64,000 nt of DNA from Alphaproteobacteria bacterium (GTDB lineage Bacteria > Pseudomonadota > Alphaproteobacteria > Micropepsales > Micropepsaceae). Below are positions 29,468-35,834 of the stretch, one piece after another (position 1 is the first letter of the stretch; every line of letters starts with the position of its first letter). The position numbers and the translations under genes are program-made. The DNA lies in contig WGMH01000001.1 of NCBI GenBank assembly GCA_016125165.1, positions 744,001 through 808,000 of the forward strand. The letters are read 5' to 3'. The notes beneath the pieces are model-generated. The model was not told the DNA's origin, did not search any database, and saw only the letters and a list, made by a program, of their open reading frames with translations.

Positions 29468-30772
29468 CTAGTGAAGAGTCCTTGACGCCAGTGGCACGGG
29501 CTCGGACACGGTCTCGACCATGAATTTGATGCGCCCGATCAGGCGACCGTCGATCGTCTCGATGTCCACACGCCATTCACCGGGATCGGGCTGCGATTTT
29601 ATCGTATAGCCGCGATATCCACCCTCGCGGCCGCCATTGATGGGGTAAGTGACAGTTGATTTGGTGCGCCACCGTCGCGCTTTGGAGTCGTACCACTGCC
29701 AGCTATGGGTGATTCGTGTCGTAAGACTGATCGGCGCGAAGACTGCACCATACACATAGAGGCGCTCGCCATCCGTTACGTGCATCACGGGCGGCTCAAG
29801 TCCCACGCGCACCAACCATGGTTGATCCTCGCCCATCACTTCGTAAACGTCTCCGTCGCGCTTGGCGCTGTGATAGACACCAGCATCGGCAAGCGCGAGC
29901 GGCAGAGGCGGGAGAATATCCGCGAAGTACAGGATGTTCATCGCCGCCAAAATGCCGACCACGCCACCGACCAAAGCCAGTCGCGATTGCTGGTAGCGCG
30001 CGCGGCCAATGCCACGCAGCAATCTCAGGAACAGCAGATAGATCATCGTGGCGGCAGCACCCGAGATCAGGAACTCAACGGGCCCGATCGAACGTGTGAA
30101 GATTGGAACCACGAATATCGCGTAAGAATAAAGGGCAAAAAACAGAAGCAGCGCCGTAAATACGAGCCGCGAATGATACTTCCGGAATATCTCGTTCCCG
30201 AACAGCGCCGCCGTCAAAATGAGCAGGAATGGCCATGAGGTCGTGAAGACTGCGCTGCGTGAGTAAAAAACCAGAAAGCCGCTCCAAAGCCCGCCCAGAG
30301 CAAACTGTGTGGCGAACGGCGTCCAATCCAGCCACAGATTGCGCACTTCATCTTTTGGCGCGGGCGCGGATGGTTCGGCTGCCGCCCCCTCGGCATCGGG
30401 GCCAGCCATATCTCCGCTCTGCTCTGTCTTCTGTTGAAGAGCGGCGTCATGCCGCGAAAACGCTTCACGCATGAGCATCTGCTGCGCCGGAGGAAGCGAC
30501 GCCAGATAGCGTTCCCGGTTCGCCGCGATACGCGCTGCCCGGTTGTCTTCCCAGGACTGCAGCCAATGCACGAGCGCGATGGTGCCCGCGGCGAGTGCAA
30601 GGTATCCGCAGAACACAAGATTAGCCGCCGGGCGATCAATGCGCCCGAATGCAAAATTATCGACCGTAAATCCGCCCAGCATCGCGGCTGCGGAAATGTG
30701 CCGTTCATAGCGCAGGAACGGTGCGCCCCACGCCGTGAGAAGGTCTTTCAGGTTGAGATACCAGGCGAACAC
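29468..30772 (-). CDS. DUF2914-domain membrane protein
   Basis: About 434 residues if read from GTG 30772; the open frame runs further upstream without an ATG near the first conserved residues, so the start is uncertain. After RYERHISAAAMLGGFTVDNF there are some seven hydrophobic segments, interrupted by a hydrophilic Ala/Pro/Glu-rich loop (about 120-150). The C-terminal 110 residues (HVTDGERLYVYGAVFAPISL, HSWQWYDSKARRW, GGYRGYTIK, GEWRVDIET) are a DUF2914 domain, a beta-rich region probably outside the membrane. No known role. It is divergent from the lasso cyclase gene, 276 bases away. Confidence 0.75.
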   Translation of the reverse strand: MFAWYLNLKDLLTAWGAPFLRYERHISAAAMLGGFTVDNFAFGRIDRPAANLVFCGYLALAAGTIALVHWLQSWEDNRAARIAANRERYLASLPPAQQMLMREAFSRHDAALQQKTEQSGDMAGPDAEGAAAEPSAPAPKDEVRNLWLDWTPFATQFALGGLWSGFLVFYSRSAVFTTSWPFLLILTAALFGNEIFRKYHSRLVFTALLLFFALYSYAIFVVPIFTRSIGPVEFLISGAAATMIYLLFLRLLRGIGRARYQQSRLALVGGVVGILAAMNILYFADILPPLPLALADAGVYHSAKRDGDVYEVMGEDQPWLVRVGLEPPVMHVTDGERLYVYGAVFAPISLTTRITHSWQWYDSKARRWRTKSTVTYPINGGREGGYRGYTIKSQPDPGEWRVDIETIDGRLIGRIKFMVETVSEPVPLASRTLH

Positions 30773-31048
30773 GAAGGGTGGCTGCGAAAGTGACAGGGAA
30801 CAATAGCCTTCATTCCCGAGCCGCTTGCAAGCGGGAAACCTTGCTCTGACGCCTGATCCTGTTCGCGCGGGTTTCCATTCTTTTACCGGCCCTGCTGTTG
30901 AATGTCCTCGCAGGCATACATGCCGGGATTGGGCTGCCGAAATACCAAAGGGTGACGCAATTCCCGTTCGTCTCGAAGCGTGGCCGCAAGGACACGCTTG
31001 CACATTGGCTCTGCTCTTGCAGACTGCGATTCAGTTGTGGGGTGCGTG

Positions 31049-32983
31049 GTGAGCGGGATTTTCGGACTATTTCGTTTTGATGGAAAAAAGGCGGAGGAAG
31101 GCGATTTGGATCGCCTTGCGTCCGCGATGGCGCATCGCGGACCGGATGGCGTCGATCATGTGGTGGCGGGCTCCGTCGGGCTCGGTCACGGCCTTATGCG
31201 CATCACGCGCGAGGATGCCTTCGAAATTCAGCCTCTTACCGATCGCGCGCGTGGGCTCATCCTCGTCGCTGATTGCCGCCTCGACAACCGCGAGGAATTG
31301 GCTTCTGCATTGCAGATCGAAGGAACCGTATTGACGCGCATGTCGGACAGCGCCCTGATATTCGCTGCATACAAACTCTGGGGTGAAGATTGCGCGGCGC
31401 GGCTGCTTGGTGATTTCGCATTCGCGGTGTGGGATGGCGCGGCGGAAAAACTGGTGCTGGTGCGCGATCATATGGGCCAGCGCGGCATCCTGTTCTTTCG
31501 AACGCAGGAATACTTCATCTTCGCATCAGACCGGCGCGCGCTATGGAAACACCCTCTTGTGCCGCAGCGTCCACTTAGCGATGCCGAGATCGGACGCATG
31601 CTGATCCACGACATGGCGCGGCGCGATGGCAGCAACGAAGAAGACAAGATCACCGGCTTCAGCGCCGGATCGGTGCTGACAGTTCATGCGGATGGGCGGC
31701 TTGAAACCCGCCGCTACTGGCAACCGCGCGCCGATCCGGCGCATGAAGGCAAAGACGAAGCCTACTATATCGCCGCCTATCGCCGTGTTCTGGGTGAAGC
31801 GGTGGCTTGCCGCTTGCGCCGTCTGCAAGCGCCGCCGGGCATCATCTTTAGCGGCGGCTATGACAGTGCCGGCATTGCTGCATTGGCGGGAACCACGCCC
31901 GTGCCTGGCGGCAAGCTGATCGCGGCAACTTCGGTGATGCCGGCAGACTATCGCGGCACCATCCGTCATGCGCGGCGATGGGTGGAGATGTGCGCGCGCG
32001 ACATGAAATGGCTCGATGTGCGCTATGTCACGCGCGAAGGGCTGAACATCCTTACCGGCCTTCAGGAGCATTTCATCGAACACGGTGCACCTGCCGGCAA
32101 TTATCACTTTGTGCAGAATGCCCTGTTGTCGACGCTCGCGAAGGCAGGCGCGCGGCTGATCATGGATGGGCACGGTGGCGACTATACGCTGAACCCGCGC
32201 GGGCAGGCGGCGCTGGCGATGCATATCAGGAAGGGGCAGTGGCGGCGCTTCTTCACCGAGCTGCCAGGGCACCGGCGTCTGGGCGGCAAAAGCTGGTGGG
32301 AGATGTTCAAGGGCGACATTGTCAACATGCTGTTGCCAGCCTGGATAATGACGATACGGAAACGGATACAGCTTGGCTTCGCCCCGATCTGGCGCGATCA
32401 ACCCATCGCTGAACCTTTTGCGCGCGAACTGATCGACAAGGGCGAAATCGATCCCAGGAATTTGCGTCTCTCCGCGCGCGCGCGCACCGAGATGCGCGAT
32501 CAACTGCGCCAGACGCTGGAGCGCATCGCCTCCGCGCCCGGCCCCGGCATCGGCATGGAGGCGGCCTATCATGGCCTCGATCTAACACGACCGTTCCACG
32601 ACAAGCGCGTGGTCGAATTGGCGTTGGCCATTCCAGAAGAGCTTTATGTCAAGAATGGCCGCAATCGTTATCTCGCCTGCATGGCGCTGAAGGACATCTA
32701 TCCACGCGAATTTCAGACCCGCTGGCGGCGAAACGACGACGAGATTCCGGATTTCCAGCGCATGGCCAAAGCCATAGAGCCGCAAATCCTCGCCGACATC
32801 GCGCGCATGGAAAAGTCCGAAGTCCTCACCCGCTATATCGACTTTGCGAAAATTCGCCGTTTGCTCGCCGCTCGTCCGACCGCGGATGATCACAACTCAG
32901 GATGGGAACAAGAGACGTTGCTCGCGCTCGGCGGCTATCTCACCGCACGCTATATCGAATGGGTGCGGCGGGATAATCGCTAA
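31049..32983 (+). CDS. Lasso peptide cyclase (asparagine synthetase-like, protein C)
   Basis: 644 residues from GTG 31049. It begins SGIFGLFRFDG, the class II glutaminase fold, but the nucleophile Cys of true asparagine synthetases is replaced by Ser, so no glutaminase activity is expected. The ATP-pyrophosphatase domain has IIFSGGYDSAGIAAL (SGGxDS motif, about residue 270) and later MDGHGGDYTLNPRG. The C-terminal third (HGLDLTRPFHDKRVVELALA, TRWRR, ending GGYLTARYIEWVRRDNR) is typical of lasso cyclases, which adenylate an Asp/Glu side chain and close an isopeptide with the core N-terminus. Precursor genes and B1/B2 genes downstream on the same strand support this over a metabolic asnB. Confidence 0.88.
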   Translation: MSGIFGLFRFDGKKAEEGDLDRLASAMAHRGPDGVDHVVAGSVGLGHGLMRITREDAFEIQPLTDRARGLILVADCRLDNREELASALQIEGTVLTRMSDSALIFAAYKLWGEDCAARLLGDFAFAVWDGAAEKLVLVRDHMGQRGILFFRTQEYFIFASDRRALWKHPLVPQRPLSDAEIGRMLIHDMARRDGSNEEDKITGFSAGSVLTVHADGRLETRRYWQPRADPAHEGKDEAYYIAAYRRVLGEAVACRLRRLQAPPGIIFSGGYDSAGIAALAGTTPVPGGKLIAATSVMPADYRGTIRHARRWVEMCARDMKWLDVRYVTREGLNILTGLQEHFIEHGAPAGNYHFVQNALLSTLAKAGARLIMDGHGGDYTLNPRGQAALAMHIRKGQWRRFFTELPGHRRLGGKSWWEMFKGDIVNMLLPAWIMTIRKRIQLGFAPIWRDQPIAEPFARELIDKGEIDPRNLRLSARARTEMRDQLRQTLERIASAPGPGIGMEAAYHGLDLTRPFHDKRVVELALAIPEELYVKNGRNRYLACMALKDIYPREFQTRWRRNDDEIPDFQRMAKAIEPQILADIARMEKSEVLTRYIDFAKIRRLLAARPTADDHNSGWEQETLLALGGYLTARYIEWVRRDNR

Positions 32984-33010
32984 CGAATTTAGACAATCGC
33001 GTAGCTAAGC

Positions 33011-33026
33011 GAGCCGCGAGCGGCTC
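33011..33026 (+). terminator. Hairpin after the cyclase gene
   Basis: GAGCCG-CGAG-CGGCTC, a perfect 6-bp stem and tetraloop 28 bases after the cyclase stop, without a T-run. It may be an attenuator or messenger 3' end rather than a full terminator. Confidence 0.4.
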
Positions 33027-33061
33027 CGTCGTGCCCGGCGAGGGCCCGGCAGTAGCTCGTC

Positions 33062-33130
33062 CGATTTCTTGCGTTCATTTGTAGAATTTGGCTTTATAAA
33101 GCTATGTGGCGGTTGCCATCGTAACCGCCA
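33062..33130 (+). promoter_or_regulatory. AT-rich candidate promoter and hairpin upstream of the precursor array
   Basis: Bases 33065-33106 (TTTCTTGCGTTCATTTGTAG then AATTTGGCTTTATAAAGC) are the most AT-rich stretch of the neighbourhood, with TTATAA near 33093 as a possible -10. It is followed by TGGCGGTT-8 nt-AACCGCCA (33107-33130), a perfect 8-bp inverted repeat that could be an operator or leader hairpin. The first precursor start lies 93 bases further on. Functional assignment is inference. Confidence 0.35.
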
Positions 33131-33222
33131 TCGCTCAGAGTATGGGAGCGACACGCGGTTTGTGGTGGCGGGCGTGATTACCCCTCCGGTCCTGGTTTGT
33201 CCGCCCCCGAGGAGTGATCAAA

Positions 33223-33432
33223 ATGTCCGATGGCAATCGTAACAGTCACAGCACGCATCTCGCCGAACCAAGCGGCCCATCTTCTTTGATGGGGGCTACA
33301 AAATCCGCCGGGGGGCGACGCCACTACCTCCCCCCGCGATTGACTGTCTCTTCGGGAGCCGTCATCACCGATAAGATTCATGCTCTATAAGATGGAGCAA
33401 CTCCACGTCATACGATCTATGGCTCGTCTTGA
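33223..33432 (+). pseudogene. Lasso precursor A0 with a nonsense codon in the core
   Basis: ATG 33223 has GAGGAG 8 bases upstream. Residues 32-40 read RRHYLPPRL, the same leader motif as the other precursors. Threonine at -2 and Asp at -1 precede a predicted core KIHAL, then TAA (33388-33390), then, in frame, DGATPRHTIYGSS and TGA. With the stop at core position 6 ignored, position 7 is Asp, exactly where the three sister precursors have Glu, and the C-terminus is Ser. The simplest reading is a once-functional precursor inactivated by one nonsense change. As it stands it makes a 55-residue peptide lacking the ring-closing residue. Confidence 0.7.
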
Positions 33433-33618
33433 CCCGTCGGCCCCACGCCGCCGAGAGCCAGGAACGATTGCTCTATGCCGCTTGCGCTCCGGCGACCGGG
33501 ATCAGGCCAAGCGCGGTGGCTATGGACGAGTCGAGAGCCTCTGCACAATCGCCGCCGAGACCCATGACGACTGCTCTGGCCCACGCATGCCTTTGCCACA
33601 GTTCATTGGTCGACTGAC
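33433..33618. other. Non-coding stretch between precursor A0 and the cyclase tail copy
   Basis: No convincing gene on either strand. Open frames here lack a ribosome site and any similarity I recognise. A 15-bp string (TCTATGCCGCTTGCG, 33472-33486) recurs at 34214-34228 between precursors A1 and A2, suggesting that the intergenic parts of the array are also related by duplication. Confidence 0.5.
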
Positions 33619-33714
33619 GATCACAATTCCGTCTGAGAGCAGGAGACGCTATTGGCGCTCGGCGGCTACCTCACCGCGCGCTATACCGAATGGGTGCGCC
33701 GGGATAATCGCTAA
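33619..33714 (+). repeat. Decayed copy of the cyclase gene 3' end (copy 2)
   Basis: These 96 bases align without gaps to the last 96 bases of the cyclase gene (32888-32983). Translated in the same phase it reads DHNSV-stop-EQETLLALGG then YLTARYTEWVRRDNR-stop; the cyclase has DHNSGWEQETLLALGG and YLTARYIEWVRRDNR. One Trp codon has become TGA. The upstream part of the cyclase is missing, so this is a tail fragment and not a gene. Confidence 0.88.
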
Positions 33715-33975
33715 CCAATGTTCGCATGGCGCGGCTGCGGCCGTGCGCGTAACGGCAGTGTCGGCGCATCCTCTCATCTCCTGTACCGACCATAAGGCCT
33801 GTGATATTGCACGGTGCATACGGAGGGGGCTCCTCATCGCGCGTCTGCCGGTCGATCGGCGTCGCTTGCGACGGGTGGCAAAGATCGGCGGGTGGCGAGA
33901 GCGCCAAGTCCGTGAGTTTACATCTCCGACATCACGCGCAGGGCTGCGGCCCGTTTGTTGTAGGAGGTATCTGCC
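33715..33975. other. Non-coding stretch upstream of precursor A1
   Basis: I see no gene on either strand. The final 16 bases hold the strong ribosome-binding site of precursor A1 (TAGGAGGT). A second purine run (GGAGGGGG, 33821-33828) is not followed by a start codon in range. Confidence 0.5.
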
Positions 33976-34173
33976 ATGACCCAAAAAAGCCCGAACTCTG
34001 GCGCTCAGCCCGGGGTCTCAACACATCCGGACGCCGACGTACCCTCTGTCGCCCACAGACAGACCACCCGCCGACCGTATCTCCCGCCCCACGTTTCTAT
34101 CTCTACCGCCCCACAATCCACTACTAAGTACTTCGCTTTTGTCGAGGCCTCTACAGTCTCCGGCCCCTCATAG
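33976..34173 (+). CDS. Lasso peptide precursor A1
   Basis: 65 residues from ATG 33976, with AGGAGG 8 bases upstream. The leader is hydrophilic (MTQKSPNSGAQPGVS...) and contains TTRRPYLPPHV, i.e. Y-x-x-P-x-V at -16 to -11 relative to the proposed core, and Thr at -2. The proposed core is KYFAFVEASTVSGPS (15 residues): Lys1, Glu7 as ring-closing acid giving a 7-residue ring, and Ser at the C-terminus for the kinase. Partners are the cyclase upstream and B1, B2, kinase and sulfotransferase downstream. The exact leader/core border is inferred from alignment of the four precursors. Confidence 0.82.
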   Translation: MTQKSPNSGAQPGVSTHPDADVPSVAHRQTTRRPYLPPHVSISTAPQSTTKYFAFVEASTVSGPS

Positions 34174-34481
34174 AAGTCGTCCCGCTCTTCGTCTTCGGAG
34201 CGTCGAATGGTGGTCTATGCCGCTTGCGTACCGCCGCCAAATTCGAGAATTGCGCTAGGCATGCTGGCCGTATGCCGCTCGTCCTGAGGGTGGAGCTTCG
34301 CGCCGACGATAGACGAGGTACGAGAGATTCACTGCTGCCAATATATTCCAAACACAAAGGGGTTCTTTGTCGTCGCGCATTCTGCATCCTTGTGATGCGG
34401 CGACGGCGAAGGTTTTACGGTGAAACATGGGTGACCTAGGACATTCACACACGGTCTCGTCTGTTTTTGGAGATGCCGACA
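34174..34481. other. Non-coding stretch between precursors A1 and A2
   Basis: 308 bases without a supportable gene; open frames on both strands lack a leader motif or ribosome site. It contains the second copy of the 15-bp string TCTATGCCGCTTGCG (34214-34228). The last part (34450-34472) carries a T-rich run and the GGAG of precursor A2. Confidence 0.5.
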
Positions 34482-34682
34482 ATGTCAGATATCTCACCTT
34501 CAAATCGCGCGCGTCCCGCAATTTCTACAGCTGAGTGGAACTCTTCTGGAGTTCCCTCATCATCTATCCCGCGCCGGCGCCCTTACTCTGCTCCCATGTT
34601 GTGCGCGTCAAACACGGCGCGCGCAGAAAAAACATATAATTCTTTCGAGACAGTCTCATATGCTGCCGAGGGACCTACGTAG
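34482..34682 (+). CDS. Lasso peptide precursor A2
   Basis: 66 residues from ATG 34482, with GGAG 9 bases upstream; an in-frame ATG three codons earlier overlaps that site. The leader holds IPRRRPYSAPML, the Y-x-x-P-x-L motif. The proposed core is KTYNSFETVSYAAEGPT (17 residues): Lys1, Glu7, C-terminal Thr. It differs from the others in lacking Thr at -2 (Ala-Glu precede Lys), so either the border is shifted or this leader is processed less strictly. Glu14 is a second acid but too far for a 7-9 residue ring. Confidence 0.78.
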   Translation: MSDISPSNRARPAISTAEWNSSGVPSSSIPRRRPYSAPMLCASNTARAEKTYNSFETVSYAAEGPT

Positions 34683-34693
34683 CCTCAGTATCC

Positions 34694-34781
34694 GATCACG
34701 ACCGTTTCGAGGTGCTGCCCCAGAGGGCGCTCAGCGGTTATCTCACCGCGCGCTATACCGAATGGGTGCGTCGGGATAATC
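34694..34781 (+). repeat. Decayed copy of the cyclase gene 3' end (copy 3)
   Basis: Begins 11 bases after the stop of precursor A2 with GATCAC, as copy 2 does, and reads GYLTARYTEWVRRDN before leaving the homology at CCATGT; the stop codon is lost. In the last 45 bases it differs from the cyclase at about 4 positions and from copy 2 at about 3; both copies share Thr where the cyclase has Ile, so they come from a common source slightly different from the present cyclase gene. Confidence 0.85.
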
Positions 34782-34795
34782 CATGTGGCAGCGCG

Positions 34796-34969
34796 CTATG
34801 ACGGCCCCCCCAGCGCGTTCAACTCAGCCGGAGTGTAAGACTTGGACGTCGTTTCTGACGATGACATGTGCAGGATGGGCGACGCATAGGGGCGTTTGCG
34901 CCCACTTTTGGTATCCGAAGCGTCGTCGTCGGATTGGGTGGCGCCCGGCGCCGATTGCAATTTGGACAT
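34796..34969 (-). CDS. Lasso peptide precursor A3 (opposite strand)
   Basis: 57 residues from ATG 34969, with GGGAG 6 bases upstream. The leader MSKLQSAPGATQSDDDASD continues into GRKRPYASPIL, the Y-x-x-P-x-L motif at -15 to -10, and Thr-Ser at -2/-1. The proposed core is KSYTPAELNALGGPS (15 residues): Lys1, Glu7, C-terminal Gly-Pro-Ser as in A1. It is transcribed away from B1, so it needs its own promoter in the 165 bases between 34969 and 35135. It ends close to cyclase tail copy 3. Confidence 0.82.
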   Translation of the reverse strand: MSKLQSAPGATQSDDDASDTKSGRKRPYASPILHMSSSETTSKSYTPAELNALGGPS

Positions 34970-35006
34970 TCGAACTCCCTGGCCTACGCGTGCCTCATCC
35001 AGATAC

Positions 35007-35138
35007 ATGAAGGCACGCGAGCTTGCCAATATTCTTTGGGCCCTGCATCAGCCGGTCAACCTTAACCAGCGCGCCCGGCCAAAGTTGTTTTTTGGCATGG
35101 GCGGTGTCAGGATTCCGCGCGTATCGGGAGGGCGATGA
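35007..35138 (+). CDS. 43-residue ORF overlapping the start of B1
   Basis: MKARELANILWALHQPVNLN then a basic tail ending VSGGR. Its stop (TGA 35136-35138) lies inside the ATGATG start of B1, so translation could be coupled. It lacks the Y-x-x-P motif and the Lys-x5-acid pattern of the precursors, and no clear ribosome site precedes its ATG. It may be a leader ORF, a remnant, or chance. Confidence 0.3.
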   Translation: MKARELANILWALHQPVNLNQRARPKLFFGMGGVRIPRVSGGR

Positions 35139-35419
35139 TGGGCTTGGAGGGGATATTTTCGCGCAACGACAAGATCATTCATGCGCCGGTGGGCCCGGAA
35201 CAGCTCGTGATGTTGAGCGTGGATGCGGGCCGGTATTACAGCGTCAATGCCGTCGGCCGCCGCGTATGGGAGTTGCTGGAAGAGCCCAAAAGCATCGCTG
35301 AACTTCGTGCGGCCATCTGTGCCGAATTCGATGTTGATGAAGCTGTGTGCGAAGCAGACGTCGTGAAGTTCATTGGCGAAATGATCAAAAATGGGATGGT
35401 CTATGCTGCTGGCGCGTAA
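35135..35419 (+). CDS. Lasso peptide leader-binding protein B1 (PqqD-like RRE)
   Basis: 94 residues from ATG 35135 (second ATG at 35138), after GGGAGGG. A PqqD-type winged helix-turn-helix: LVMLSVDAGRYYSVNAVGRRVWELLEEP is the strand-helix core with the NxxGRRVWELL signature, then SIAELRAAICAEFDVDEAV and the C-terminal helix. In split-B lasso systems this domain (RiPP recognition element) binds the leader through the Y-x-x-P-x-L motif and delivers it to protease B2 and the cyclase. It overlaps B2 by 17 bases. All precursors in the window carry the matching motif. Confidence 0.9.
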   Translation: MMGLEGIFSRNDKIIHAPVGPEQLVMLSVDAGRYYSVNAVGRRVWELLEEPKSIAELRAAICAEFDVDEAVCEADVVKFIGEMIKNGMVYAAGA

Positions 35420-35831
35420 GGTTCGCAGCGCGCTGCGGCTGGGCGGAGCCAACAGATTGCTGGTCGCCGAAGCCGCGCTGATGCTGGCACTGGCGCGTCT
35501 GTGCGTGCTCATGGTGCCGTTTCGGGTATTGATGCTTTGGCTCTCCCGCGCACCCGATGCACCGGCGCGCGATGCTGCTCTGGCGCAGCGTGTGGGTAAA
35601 GCCGTTGCCATTGCCGCGCGCAATGTGCCGTGGAATGCGGTTTGTCTCCCGCAGGCCATGGCTGCCAAGGCGATGCTGGCGCTTCGCGGTCAGGGCTCTG
35701 CCTTTCATCTGGGTGCAACAATTGAAGCCGATGGCGCTTTCAGCGCGCATGCATGGCTGGAGTGCGATGGCCGGATCGTAACCGGCGCAAAGGGCATGCA
35801 GGACATGTCCCATCTGGCACGGTTCGGCTGA
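35403..35831 (+). CDS. Lasso peptide leader protease B2 (transglutaminase-like)
   Basis: 142 residues from ATG 35403; an ATG four codons upstream (35391) is possible. Catalytic Cys is in NAVCLPQAMAAKAML (about residue 78), His in SAHAWLECDGRIV (about 115), with Asp following in the same strand, the Cys-His-Asp set of B2 proteins. The N-terminal LLVAEAALMLALARLCVLMVP is hydrophobic and may be membrane-associated, as in many B2 proteins. It removes the leader in an ATP-dependent complex before ring closure. Overlaps B1 and is 3 bases from the kinase gene. Confidence 0.9.
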   Translation: MLLARKVRSALRLGGANRLLVAEAALMLALARLCVLMVPFRVLMLWLSRAPDAPARDAALAQRVGKAVAIAARNVPWNAVCLPQAMAAKAMLALRGQGSAFHLGATIEADGAFSAHAWLECDGRIVTGAKGMQDMSHLARFG

Positions 35832-35834
35832 TCG

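Noticed and set aside
30773..31048. Short frames between the DUF2914 gene and the lasso cyclase as an extra lasso precursor
   Set aside because: None has the Y-x-x-P-x-L leader motif or the Lys-x5-acid core pattern; the region more likely holds divergent promoters.
31049..32983. Ordinary asparagine synthetase B
   Set aside because: The glutaminase Cys is missing and the gene is surrounded by lasso B1, B2 and precursor genes, so a cyclase is the better reading.
33671..33907. Minus-strand frame with a PPPYAPCNI segment as a further precursor
   Set aside because: The Tyr-Pro spacing is wrong for the leader motif, there is no hydroxyl C-terminus and no acid at core position 7.
33380..33979. 199-codon plus-strand frame through the precursor array
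   Set aside because: It begins inside precursor A0, crosses the cyclase tail copy in the wrong phase and lacks a ribosome site; the composition is that of random G+C-rich DNA.
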